Below are positions 54,876 to 62,783 of a DNA stretch of 64,000 nucleotides, piece after piece. Source of the stretch: Leptothrix discophora. GTDB taxonomy: Bacteria > Pseudomonadota > Gammaproteobacteria > Burkholderiales > Burkholderiaceae_C. Below the pieces are notes generated by a model. It worked only from the letters and a program-made list of their open reading frames with translations, did no database searches and was not told the DNA's origin. Numbering within the stretch: the first letter of the stretch is position 1; each line of letters opens with the position of its first letter. The position numbers were made by a program, and so were the translations under genes. The stretch spans positions 62,001 to 126,000 of the forward strand of contig NZ_JAUZEE010000005.1 in NCBI RefSeq assembly GCF_030705305.1, written 5' to 3'.

Positions 54876-55595
54876 TCAGGAGGCGACCGGCGCGGCAGAC
54901 TTTCGCGAAGCCAGCCAGCGGCCGACGGCCAGCACCAGCAAGGCGCCCACCACACCGGCGCCGTAGCGCACCGTCGACGAGACCTCGACGCCGGCCGTGA
55001 TCCAGCGGCCGACCGCCGGGTCGGTGACGGCCATCGTGCCGGCGATCCAGCCCAGCAGCATGCCGCCAACGGTGATGATGAGCGGGAAGCGGTCCATCAG
55101 CTTGATCACCATCTGGCTGCCCCAGACGATGATGGGGATGCTCACCAGCAGGCCGAAGATGACCAGCGGCATGCGGTGGTCGCCACCGGTGGACTCGGCC
55201 GCACCGGCGATCGCGATGACGTTGTCCAGGCTCATCACGAAGTCGGCCACGATGACCGTCTTGACCGCAGCCCACAGCTTGTCGCTGGCCTGGATGCCGT
55301 CGTGCTCGTCGTCGTCCTCGGGGGCCAGGAGCTTGATGCCGATCCACAGCAGCAGCGCACCGCCGACCAGCTTCAGGAAGGGCAACTGCAGCAGCGTCAG
55401 CGCGAAGAAGATCAGGACCACGCGCAGCACGATGGCTCCCACGGTGCCCCACAGGATGCCGGCCTGGCGCTGGGCATCGGGCAGCTTGCGGCAGGCCAGC
55501 GCGATGACGACCGCGTTGTCGCCACCCAGCAGGATGTCGATCATGATGATCTGGCCGACGGCGAGCCAGAACTCGGGGGAGAGGAACGTTTCCAT
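54876..55595 (-). CDS. TerC family integral membrane protein
   Basis: A 239-residue TerC-like protein with seven helices and the acidic motifs IDILLGGDNAVVIAL and ADFVMSLDNVIAIAGAAES that form the predicted metal path, plus DDDEHDG in a loop. Members export manganese, protect metalated proteins, or confer tellurite resistance. Its gene precedes the Ser/Thr kinase, which is interesting because tellurite-resistance systems are often tied to phosphorylation. The link is by proximity only. Confidence 0.92.
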   Translation of the reverse strand: METFLSPEFWLAVGQIIMIDILLGGDNAVVIALACRKLPDAQRQAGILWGTVGAIVLRVVLIFFALTLLQLPFLKLVGGALLLWIGIKLLAPEDDDEHDGIQASDKLWAAVKTVIVADFVMSLDNVIAIAGAAESTGGDHRMPLVIFGLLVSIPIIVWGSQMVIKLMDRFPLIITVGGMLLGWIAGTMAVTDPAVGRWITAGVEVSSTVRYGAGVVGALLVLAVGRWLASRKSAAPVAS

Positions 55596-55996
55596 GGTGG
55601 GGCGGGTGTCTGAGGGTTCGGACGGCAGCGATCTGGCTGACCCTGGCGAGGCCGGCCCTGCCGCGTCGGCGGCTCCGCAGTGTATGGGCCGTCATTGCGG
55701 CTGAGGATGCGTAGCACCACGCACGCCGCCCATGCAGGCCGCCCACACATGCCCCAAGCGCCTCGACCCTTGTCTCGTGTTCGCTCGGGGTCGGGGGATA
55801 TCGCTGGATTGGGCTCGATGGCGACACTTCAAGGGGAAATCCAGGGGGGGTTCAGGGGGAAACCGTCCTGTCACGCCTTCTCAATCGGCCATTCGAGGCA
55901 GTACCATTCGTCAGCGCCATGCGGATCGGAGTAAACGTGCTCATGCGGCACGTGCCCACCGCCGGCTCATCACATACCTTGATGGAGAGAATACAC
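55596..55996. other. Divergent gene-free region between terC-like and SWIB genes
   Basis: About 400 bp, searched for a manganese yybP-ykoY riboswitch and other leaders; none was recognised. The sequence is GC-rich, with a G-run (55837-55859) near its right part. No ORF with convincing codon bias is present. Confidence 0.5.
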
Positions 55997-56365
55997 ATGG
56001 CAACTGCGAAGAAGGCGGCCGCGAAGAAGGCCCCGGCAACGAAGGCCGTGGCGGCCACGGCTCCGGCCACCACGGCTCCGGCCAAGAAGGCCGCCGGCAA
56101 GACGGTCGCCGCCAAGCGCACGCCGAACGCGGCGTTCATGAAGGCGATGACGCCCTCGGCCGCGCTGGCAGCGGTGATCGGTGCCACCCCGGCGCCGCGC
56201 ACCGAGGTCACCAAGAAGGTCTGGGAATACATCAAGAAGCACAAGCTGCAGGATGCGGCCAACAAGCGCATGATCAATGCGGACGCCAAGCTCAAGGCGA
56301 TCTTCAAGAAGGATCAGGTCTCGATGTTCGAGATGACCAAGCTGATCAGCGACCAGCTGTCCTGA
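55997..56365 (+). CDS. SWIB/MDM2-domain protein with Lys/Ala-rich tail
   Basis: A 122-residue protein. Its first ~45 residues are Lys/Ala/Pro-rich and histone H1-like (MATAKKAAAKKAPATKAVAAT), and a SWIB domain follows (about 48-120; TPSAALAAVIGATPAPRTEVTKKVWEYIKKHKLQD). In bacteria such fusions are predicted nucleoid-associated proteins, most common in Burkholderiales and Chlamydiae. GGAG precedes the ATG. It ends before a strong terminator. Confidence 0.9.
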   Translation: MATAKKAAAKKAPATKAVAATAPATTAPAKKAAGKTVAAKRTPNAAFMKAMTPSAALAAVIGATPAPRTEVTKKVWEYIKKHKLQDAANKRMINADAKLKAIFKKDQVSMFEMTKLISDQLS

Positions 56366-56396
56366 TGCCCTGAACGATCGGCTTCCCGCTGACGTC

Positions 56397-56424
56397 AAAC
56401 AACCCGGCCCTGGCCGGGTTGTTT
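56397..56424. terminator. Terminator after the SWIB gene
   Basis: A 13-bp palindrome AAACAACCCGGCC-CT-GGCCGGGTTGTTT followed by CGTTTCC, and reciprocal on the minus strand. It is a strong candidate terminator between the SWIB gene and the argC region. Confidence 0.85.
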
Positions 56425-56479
56425 CGTTTCCGAGGCCGGTTTCATGAACCGGTTGATCGAACCCAGGCGGTCGAATGTC

Positions 56480-56542
56480 GGAAAACGTGGCGAGGGTTTT
56501 CCGGGCCGGCCGGTCCGGAAGGTCCCAGGGATTTTCCGGACC
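56480..56542. repeat. Two hairpins downstream of argC
   Basis: GGAAAAC/GTTTTCC (56480-56486 with 56496-56502) and GGTCCGGAA/TTCCGGACC (56512-56520 with 56534-56542, 13-base loop). They lie in the argC 3' region and could stabilise or terminate its mRNA. No T-run follows. Confidence 0.5.
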
Positions 56543-56585
56543 GTGCGCGTTTCGTTGTTCGGTCCCTGGCCTCGGGCCGCAGCCC

Positions 56586-57518
56586 TCAGAGGCCGAGGCC
56601 TTCGTCGCAGCCCAGGTGCAGGTTCATGCACTGCACCGCCGCGCCGCTGGCGCCCTTGCCGAGGTTGTCCAGTCGGGCCATCAGGAGCGCCTGGGCGCCA
56701 TGGCGGAACACGAACAGGTCGACGTGGTTGGTGTCGTTGCAGGCCTGGACGTCGAAGAAGCCGTCGGCCAGCGTGGCCGCGTCGTCCAGCGGCATCACGC
56801 GCACGAAGCGCTCGCCTTCGTAGTGCCGTTGCCAGGCTGCATGGATGCGCCCGGCGTCGCCGGCGTCCTGGAGGTGCAGCGGGATCGTCACCGCCAGGCC
56901 CTTGTAGAAGTTGGCGACGATGGGCATGAAGACAGGCTTGGTCAGCAGGCCGCTCTGCACCATCATTTCCGGGATGTGCTTGTGCGCCAGGCTCAGGCCA
57001 TAGGGGCGCGGCGACAGCAGCTTCGTGTCGCCGCCGGCCTCGTACTGCTCGATCATCTTCTTGCCACCGCCGGAGTATCCGGTGATCGACGTGGCGTTCA
57101 GCGCCTGCTCGGGCGCGATCAGGCCGGCGTCGACCAGCGGACGGGCCAGCAGGATGAAGGCGCTGGCGTGGCAGCCTGGGTTGGCGATGCGCTTGCTCGC
57201 ACGCAGGGCCTCGCGCTGACCGGCGGCGAGTTCGGGCAGGCCGAAGCGCCAGTCGGGGTGGATGCGGTGCGCGGTGCTGGCATCGATCAGGCAGGTGCGC
57301 GGGTTGGTCACCAGCGCGGCCGCCTCGATCGCGGCGGCATCGGGCAGGCAGAGGAAGGCGACATCGGCGGCGTTGAGCAGACGGGCGCGCTCGGCGCTGT
57401 CCTTGCGCAGTTCGGGCGCGATGCGCAACACCTCGATGTCGGGGCGGGCGGCGAGGTACTCGTGGATGCGCAGGCCGGTGGTGCCTTCCTGGCCGTCGAC
57501 GAAGACGGTGTGCTTCAT
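56586..57518 (-). CDS. argC: N-acetyl-gamma-glutamyl-phosphate reductase (short type)
   Basis: A 310-residue ArgC of the second, shorter class (about 310 residues rather than 340). The NADP-binding motif is [16 protein letters not shown] and the catalytic cysteine is in NPGCHASAF. It reduces N-acetylglutamyl phosphate to the semialdehyde in arginine biosynthesis. No other arg gene is adjacent. It is divergent from the hydrolase-parB pair. Confidence 0.94.
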   Translation of the reverse strand: MKHTVFVDGQEGTTGLRIHEYLAARPDIEVLRIAPELRKDSAERARLLNAADVAFLCLPDAAAIEAAALVTNPRTCLIDASTAHRIHPDWRFGLPELAAGQREALRASKRIANPGCHASAFILLARPLVDAGLIAPEQALNATSITGYSGGGKKMIEQYEAGGDTKLLSPRPYGLSLAHKHIPEMMVQSGLLTKPVFMPIVANFYKGLAVTIPLHLQDAGDAGRIHAAWQRHYEGERFVRVMPLDDAATLADGFFDVQACNDTNHVDLFVFRHGAQALLMARLDNLGKGASGAAVQCMNLHLGCDEGLGL

Positions 57519-57565
57519 GGTGATCCGCAGCGGGTTGGTTCGGGATGGAGGCGCAAGAATACGGC

Positions 57566-58159
57566 ATGGTCATGACCCCAAACCCTGCCGAACCCGCCCT
57601 GCCGACCGCCCACGTGCTGGTCCTGCCTGGCTGGCTGAATTCCGACGCCGCGCACTGGCAGAGCCGCTGGATCGGGCGCCACGGCTACCACCGGCTGGAG
57701 CAGGACGACTGGACCTGGCCGCGGCGTGGCGACTGGATGGCGCGGCTCGACGAGGTGCTCGTGGCCACGCACGCGCCGGTCGTGCTGGTCGCCCACAGCC
57801 TGGGCTGCCAGCTGGTCGCGGCCTGGGCTGAACACAGCCGGCTGACCGACCGGGTGCGCGCCGCCCTGCTGGTCGCGCCGCCCGACACCGAGCGCGAGGA
57901 CATGCCGCCGCAGCTGCACAACTGGCGCCCGGTTCGACGCGGCCGGCTGCCCTTCGCGGCGCTGGCGGTGGTCTCGACCGACGACCCCTATTGCAGCGTT
58001 GACCGCGCCACCGCCTTCTGCGCCGGCTGGGGTGCGCCGGTCCTCCTGGCCGGCCCGCGCGGCCACCTCAACGGCGAGTCCGGGCTGGGCGACTGGGACG
58101 AGGGCCACGCCCTGCTGCGCACGCTGGCCGCCGGCGTGCGTCTGGCCCTGCCGGGCTGA
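57566..58159 (+). CDS. RBBP9/YdeN-family alpha/beta hydrolase
   Basis: A 197-residue serine hydrolase of the RBBP9/YdeN type. The nucleophile lies in [10 protein letters not shown]. Further patterns are [17 protein letters not shown] and [13 protein letters not shown], and [15 protein letters not shown] carries the catalytic His. The physiological substrate is unknown. The start at 57566 is 13 bases after GGAGG; an upstream ATG at 57545 is also possible. It precedes parB by 18 bp. Confidence 0.85.
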   Translation: MVMTPNPAEPALPTAHVLVLPGWLNSDAAHWQSRWIGRHGYHRLEQDDWTWPRRGDWMARLDEVLVATHAPVVLVAHSLGCQLVAAWAEHSRLTDRVRAALLVAPPDTEREDMPPQLHNWRPVRRGRLPFAALAVVSTDDPYCSVDRATAFCAGWGAPVLLAGPRGHLNGESGLGDWDEGHALLRTLAAGVRLALPG

Positions 58160-58177
58160 TCGCCGACAATCGCGCCC

Positions 58178-59086
58178 ATGGTCACCAAGAAGCCCAAAGG
58201 TCTCGGTCGTGGTCTGGAGGCCCTGCTCGGGCCCCAGGTCGGCGCCGACAGCGACAGCGCCGGGAGCGCGCCGCAACCCTCCGCCGTCAAGCTCAACCAG
58301 CTGCAGCCAGGCAAGTACCAGCCGCGCACGCGCATGGACGAGGGCTCGCTGGTCGAGCTGGCCGAGAGCATCAGGTCACAGGGCGTGATGCAGCCGGTGC
58401 TGGTGCGTCCGGTGGCGGCCGCCGACGGCCTGCCGATGTACGAGATCATCGCCGGCGAACGTCGCACCCGGGCCGCGCGCATGGCCGGACTCGACGAGGT
58501 GCCGGTGCTGGTGCGCGAGGTGCCCGACCAGGCCGCCGCCGCGATGGCGCTGATCGAGAACATCCAGCGCGAGGACCTCAACCCGCTGGAAGAGGCCCAG
58601 GGCGTGCAGCGCCTGATCGACGAGTTCGGCCTGACGCACGAAGAGGCCGCGCAGGCCATCGGCCGCAGCCGCAGCGCGACGTCCAACCTGCTGCGCCTGA
58701 TCAACCTGGCCGAGCCGGTCCAGCAGCTGCTGATGGCCGGCGACATCGACATGGGCCATGCCCGCGCGCTGCTGCCGCTGGACAAGGTGCACCAGATCAC
58801 CCAGGCGCACGAGATCGTCGCGCGCAAGCTGTCGGTGCGCGAGGCCGAGAAGCTCGTCGCCCGCCATGAAGGCGGCCGCCAGCAGCCGCTGCTGCGCGTC
58901 AAGAGCGAGAAGTCGCGCGACATCGCGCGCATCGAGGAGCAGCTCGCCGACGCGCTCACCGCCGCCGTCGAGATCCGCGTCAAGAAGCGCGGCAAGCGCG
59001 GCGAACAGGGCGAGGTGGCGATCGCCTTCGGCTCGCTCGACGAGCTCAACGGCCTGCTCGAGAAGCTCGGCCTGCGCGACGCCTGA
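58178..59086 (+). CDS. parB: Chromosome partitioning protein ParB
   Basis: A 302-residue ParB. The N-terminal KPKGLGRGLEALLG is the ParA-stimulating segment. The CTPase/ParB-N domain shows QPRTRMDE, GVMQPVLVRP, GERRTRAAR and ENIQREDLNPLEEA. A helix-turn-helix (about 155-185, LTHEEAAQAIGRSRSATSNLLRL) and a C-terminal dimer domain follow. It binds parS sites and acts with ParA in origin segregation. parA, normally adjacent, is not in the window and no parS (TGTTTCACGTGAAACA) was noticed. Confidence 0.95.
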   Translation: MVTKKPKGLGRGLEALLGPQVGADSDSAGSAPQPSAVKLNQLQPGKYQPRTRMDEGSLVELAESIRSQGVMQPVLVRPVAAADGLPMYEIIAGERRTRAARMAGLDEVPVLVREVPDQAAAAMALIENIQREDLNPLEEAQGVQRLIDEFGLTHEEAAQAIGRSRSATSNLLRLINLAEPVQQLLMAGDIDMGHARALLPLDKVHQITQAHEIVARKLSVREAEKLVARHEGGRQQPLLRVKSEKSRDIARIEEQLADALTAAVEIRVKKRGKRGEQGEVAIAFGSLDELNGLLEKLGLRDA

Positions 59087-59444
59087 ACGGCGCGCCTGCG
59101 CTGCCGCCCGGCAGCGCGTCCCCGGCACAGCGCTTGCATCGTCCACCGCGTGGGTCCGTGAGCCGTGATGTCGAACAGGGGCTGTTGCCAACGCGACAGC
59201 CTTGACCGGGAAAGATCCCTGTCTTCTCCGGGTTTGTTCGATCGATGCCCCGCATCGTTTTGAACGAAGCTGACATCATCGGGTCACACGCAAGGACACG
59301 CGCAAGACGTCTGCAGAGCGACGGAAAGCTCTGATGGAGCCTCGCACCGCTCAACATGAAGGCGGCGCACGGACTCCATCAGATCTTCCCTGGACCGGCG
59401 GCCATGATCAGTCCGTCGGTTCCCCTGAACCTCAGGAGGCCTGC
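59087..59444. other. Gene-free leader of the prkA operon
   Basis: 358 bp between parB and prkA. It contains a hairpin made of CGATG/CATCG (59243-59257) framed by GTTC/GAAC, lying roughly 190 bp before prkA, and a good AGGAGG before the prkA start. A promoter cannot be named; in other bacteria this operon is driven by stress or nitrogen-starvation sigma factors. Confidence 0.5.
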
Positions 59445-61367
59445 ATGGACGTGATCAGCAAGTTCGCCGCGCGCTACGAGCGCACCCGCGAGGAGGAGCT
59501 CTCCCTCGAGGACTACCTCAACGAGTGCAAGCGCAACCCGCTCGCCTACGCGACCGCCCCGGAGCGCATGCTCAAGGCGATCGGTGAGCCCCAGATGATC
59601 GACACGCGCAACGACCCGCGCCTGTCACGGCTGTTCGCCAACAAGGTCATCAAGATCTACCCCGCCTTCGCCGAGTTCTACGGCATGGAGGACGCCATCG
59701 AGCAGGTGGTGTCCTACTTCCGGCACGCGGCGCAGGGGCTGGAGGAAAAGAAGCAGATCCTGTATCTGCTGGGCCCCGTCGGTGGCGGCAAGAGCTCGAT
59801 CGCCGAGCGGCTCAAGCAGCTGATGCAGGAGGTGCCGTTCTACGCCATCAAGGACTCGCCGGTGAACGAGTCGCCGCTGGGCCTGTTCGACGTGGTCGAG
59901 GACGGCCCGATCCTCGAGAACGAGTACGGTATCCCGCGCCGCTACCTCAACCGCATCATGAGCCCGTGGGCGGTCAAGCGGCTGGAGGAGTTCGGCGGCG
60001 ACATCCGGCAGTTCAAGGTCGTCAAGCGCTACCCCAGCATCCTCAAGCAGCTGGGCATCGCCAAGACCGAGCCGGGCGACGAGAACAACCAGGACATCAG
60101 CTCGCTGGTGGGCAAGGTCGACATCCGCAAGCTCGAGACCTATGCGCAGGATGATCCCGATGCCTACAGCTACTCCGGCGGCCTGTGCCTGGCCAACCAG
60201 GGCCTGCTCGAGTTCGTCGAGATGTTCAAGGCACCGATCAAGGTGCTGCACCCGCTGCTGACCGCGACCCAGGAAAGCAACTTCAAGGGCACCGAGGGCT
60301 TCGGCGCCATCCCCTTCGACGGCATCGTGCTGGCGCACAGCAACGAGAGCGAGTGGAAGGCCTTCCGCAACAACAAGAACAACGAGGCCTTCCTCGACCG
60401 CATCTACATCGTCAAGGTGCCCTACTGCCTGCGCGTCGGCGAGGAAGTGAAGATCTACGAGAAGCTGCTCAAGGGCAGTTCGCTGGCCGGTGCCACCTGC
60501 GCGCCGGGTACGCTGAAGATGATGAGCCAGTTCGCCATCCTCACGCGCCTGAAGGAGCCCGAGAACTCGAGCCTCTACAGCAAGATGATGGTCTACGACG
60601 GCGAGAACCTGAAGGACACCGACCCGCGCGCCAAGAGCTACCAGGAGTACCGCGACTACGCCGGCGTCGACGAGGGCATGAGCGGCATCAGCACGCGCTT
60701 TGCCTACAAGATCATCTCCAAGGTCTTCAACTTCGACAGCCAGGAAGTGGCCGCCAACCCGGTCCACCTGATGTACGTGCTGGAGCAGCAGATCGAGCGC
60801 GAGCAGTTCCCCGCCGAGGTCGAGCAGAAGTACGTCGCCTACATCAAGGAACTGCTGGCGCCGCGGTATGCGGAGTTCATCGGCAAGGAGATCCAGACCG
60901 CCTACCTCGAAAGCTACAGCGAGTACGGCCAGAACATCTTCGACCGCTACGTGACCTACGCCGACTACTGGATCCAGGACCAGGAGTACCGCGACACCGA
61001 CACCGGCGAGGTGTTCGACCGGGCCAGCCTGAACGCCGAGCTCGAGAAGATCGAGAAGCCGGCCGGCATCGCCAACCCGAAGGACTTCCGCAACGAGATC
61101 GTCAACTTCGTGCTGCGCGCGCGGGCCAACAACCAGGGCAAGAACCCGGTCTGGACCAGCTACGAGAAGCTGCGTGCGGTGATCGAGAAGAAGATGTTCT
61201 CGAACACCGAGGAGCTGCTGCCCGTCATCAGCTTCAACGCCAAGGCCAGCGCCGACGAGGCCAAGAAGCACGAGGACTTCGTCAACCGCATGGTCAACAA
61301 GGGCTACACCGGCAAGCAGGTCCGGCTCCTGTGCGAGTGGTATCTCCGGGTGCGCAAGTCCAGCTAG
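59445..61367 (+). CDS. prkA: PrkA/YeaG family serine protein kinase
   Basis: A 640-residue PrkA, the usual length. An AAA+-like domain (about 60-380) has Walker A GPVGGGKSS and a Walker B-like IPFDGIVLAHSNE stretch. A C-terminal PrkA kinase domain follows. E. coli YeaG acts in stress and nitrogen-starvation adaptation and B. subtilis PrkA in sporulation. The following yeaH and spoVR genes are its conserved partners. Confidence 0.96.
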   Translation: MDVISKFAARYERTREEELSLEDYLNECKRNPLAYATAPERMLKAIGEPQMIDTRNDPRLSRLFANKVIKIYPAFAEFYGMEDAIEQVVSYFRHAAQGLEEKKQILYLLGPVGGGKSSIAERLKQLMQEVPFYAIKDSPVNESPLGLFDVVEDGPILENEYGIPRRYLNRIMSPWAVKRLEEFGGDIRQFKVVKRYPSILKQLGIAKTEPGDENNQDISSLVGKVDIRKLETYAQDDPDAYSYSGGLCLANQGLLEFVEMFKAPIKVLHPLLTATQESNFKGTEGFGAIPFDGIVLAHSNESEWKAFRNNKNNEAFLDRIYIVKVPYCLRVGEEVKIYEKLLKGSSLAGATCAPGTLKMMSQFAILTRLKEPENSSLYSKMMVYDGENLKDTDPRAKSYQEYRDYAGVDEGMSGISTRFAYKIISKVFNFDSQEVAANPVHLMYVLEQQIEREQFPAEVEQKYVAYIKELLAPRYAEFIGKEIQTAYLESYSEYGQNIFDRYVTYADYWIQDQEYRDTDTGEVFDRASLNAELEKIEKPAGIANPKDFRNEIVNFVLRARANNQGKNPVWTSYEKLRAVIEKKMFSNTEELLPVISFNAKASADEAKKHEDFVNRMVNKGYTGKQVRLLCEWYLRVRKSS

Positions 61368-61381
61368 GCGTCAAGGCCCCT

Positions 61382-61449
61382 CGGCTGACGGGTCGTCAGC
61401 CGATCCCCCGAGGGGATGCGGGCCGGCTTGGGAGCGGCCCGGCGCTCGG
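61382..61449 (+). repeat. Structured dispersed repeat, copy 2
   Basis: Same three-part layout as 23018-23089. The hairpin CGGCTGAC-(5)-GTCAGCCG (61382-61402) differs in sequence from copy 1 but keeps full pairing. CCCC-CGA-GGGG follows (61405-61415) and then the tail CCGGCTTGGG-GCGGCCCGGCGCTCGG-like (to 61449). It lies between prkA and yeaH, inside an otherwise tight operon. Confidence 0.75.
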
Positions 61450-61493
61450 CCCGATCGGTTCACCTCGGAATCGCCTGTTGAATGGAAAGCCTG

Positions 61494-62783
61494 ATGCAAC
61501 AGATCATCGACCGCCGACTCGCCGGCAAGAACAAGTCGATCGGCAACCGCGAACGCTTCCTGCGCCGCTACAAGACGCAGATCAAGGACGCGGTGCGCCG
61601 GGCGATTGACGGCCGGGGCATCCGCGACATCGAGCGCGGCGAGGACGTGCACATCCCGAAGAAGGACATCAGCGAGCCGGTGTTCCACCACGGCAGCGGC
61701 GGCAAGCGCGAGATGGTCCATCCGGGCAACCAGGAGTACCTCGCCGGTGACCGCATCAAGCGACCGCCCGGCGGCGGCGGCGGGGGTGGCAGCGGCCAGG
61801 GCCAGGCGAGCGACTCCGGCGAAGGCGAGGACGACTTCGTCTTCAGCCTGAGCAAGGAAGAGTTCATGCAGGTCTTCTTCGAGGACCTCGCCCTGCCGCA
61901 CCTCGTGCGCACCCAGCTGGCCGAGACGCCCGAGTGGAAGAGCCACCGCGCCGGCTACGTCAGCGACGGCAATCCCAGCAACCTGCACGTGGTGCGCTCG
62001 ATGCGCGGCGCGCTGGGCCGGCGCATCGCGCTGGGCATGACCAGCCGGCGCGAGCTGCACGAGCTGGAGGCCGAGCTGGCGCAGGTCCAGGCCGAGGCGA
62101 AGCCCGGCGACACCGTCGCGCTGGCCCGCATCGTCGAGCTGGAGGCGGCCATCCTCGCCCTGAAGAAGCGGCTCGGCGCCATCCCCTTCCTCGACCCGAT
62201 CGACCTGCGCTTCCGCAACCGCGTGCGCGTGCCGGTGCCGACCAGCAAGGCGGTGATGTTCTGCCTGATGGACGTCTCGGGCTCGATGGACGAAGGGCGC
62301 AAGGAGCTGTCCAAGCGCTTCTTCATCCTGCTCTACCTGTTCCTGACGCGGCACTACGAGAAGATCGAGATCGTCTTCATCCGCCACCACACGCAGGCCC
62401 AGGAGGTCGACGAGCAGGGCTTCTTCCACTCGACCGAGACCGGCGGCACGGTGGTCTCCAGCGCGCTGGTGCTGATGGAGGAGATCGTCCGCTCGCGCTA
62501 CCCGTCGGACCAGTGGAACATCTACGGCGCGCAGGCCAGCGACGGCGACAACTGGCACCACGACAGCGGCCGCTGCCGCGAGCTGCTGGAGCAGAAGATC
62601 CTGCCGCTGTGCCGCTACTACGCCTATGTCCAGGTGGCCGATCCGGAGCAGAACCTCTGGGAGGAATACAGCCGCCTGGCCGAGACCACCGGACCGCACT
62701 TCGCGATGCGCAAGGTCACCGAGGCCTCGCAGATCTACCCGGTCTTCCGCGACCTGTTCAAGAAGGAAGGCGCCAGCGCATGA
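61494..62783 (+). CDS. yeaH: YeaH/YhbH family protein (VWA-like)
   Basis: A 429-residue protein close in length and pattern to E. coli YeaH (IDRRLAGKNKSIGNRERFLRRYK, DISEPVFHHGSGGKREMVHPGN, GGGGGGGSGQGQASDSGEGEDDFVFSLSKEEF). A von Willebrand A-like domain begins near residue 255 with the metal motif LMDVSGSMDEG. The start at 61494 is preferred over 61482 because E. coli YeaH begins at the equivalent residue. It overlaps spoVR (ATGA). Confidence 0.95.
   Translation: MQQIIDRRLAGKNKSIGNRERFLRRYKTQIKDAVRRAIDGRGIRDIERGEDVHIPKKDISEPVFHHGSGGKREMVHPGNQEYLAGDRIKRPPGGGGGGGSGQGQASDSGEGEDDFVFSLSKEEFMQVFFEDLALPHLVRTQLAETPEWKSHRAGYVSDGNPSNLHVVRSMRGALGRRIALGMTSRRELHELEAELAQVQAEAKPGDTVALARIVELEAAILALKKRLGAIPFLDPIDLRFRNRVRVPVPTSKAVMFCLMDVSGSMDEGRKELSKRFFILLYLFLTRHYEKIEIVFIRHHTQAQEVDEQGFFHSTETGGTVVSSALVLMEEIVRSRYPSDQWNIYGAQASDGDNWHHDSGRCRELLEQKILPLCRYYAYVQVADPEQNLWEEYSRLAETTGPHFAMRKVTEASQIYPVFRDLFKKEGASA

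Noticed and set aside
55596-55740. Manganese (yybP-ykoY) riboswitch before the TerC-like gene
   Set aside because: The leader was read on the minus strand and the conserved GGGGAGUA-type core was not found.
57500-59100. parS sites near parB
   Set aside because: No sequence close to TGTTTCACGTGAAACA was noticed in this region.
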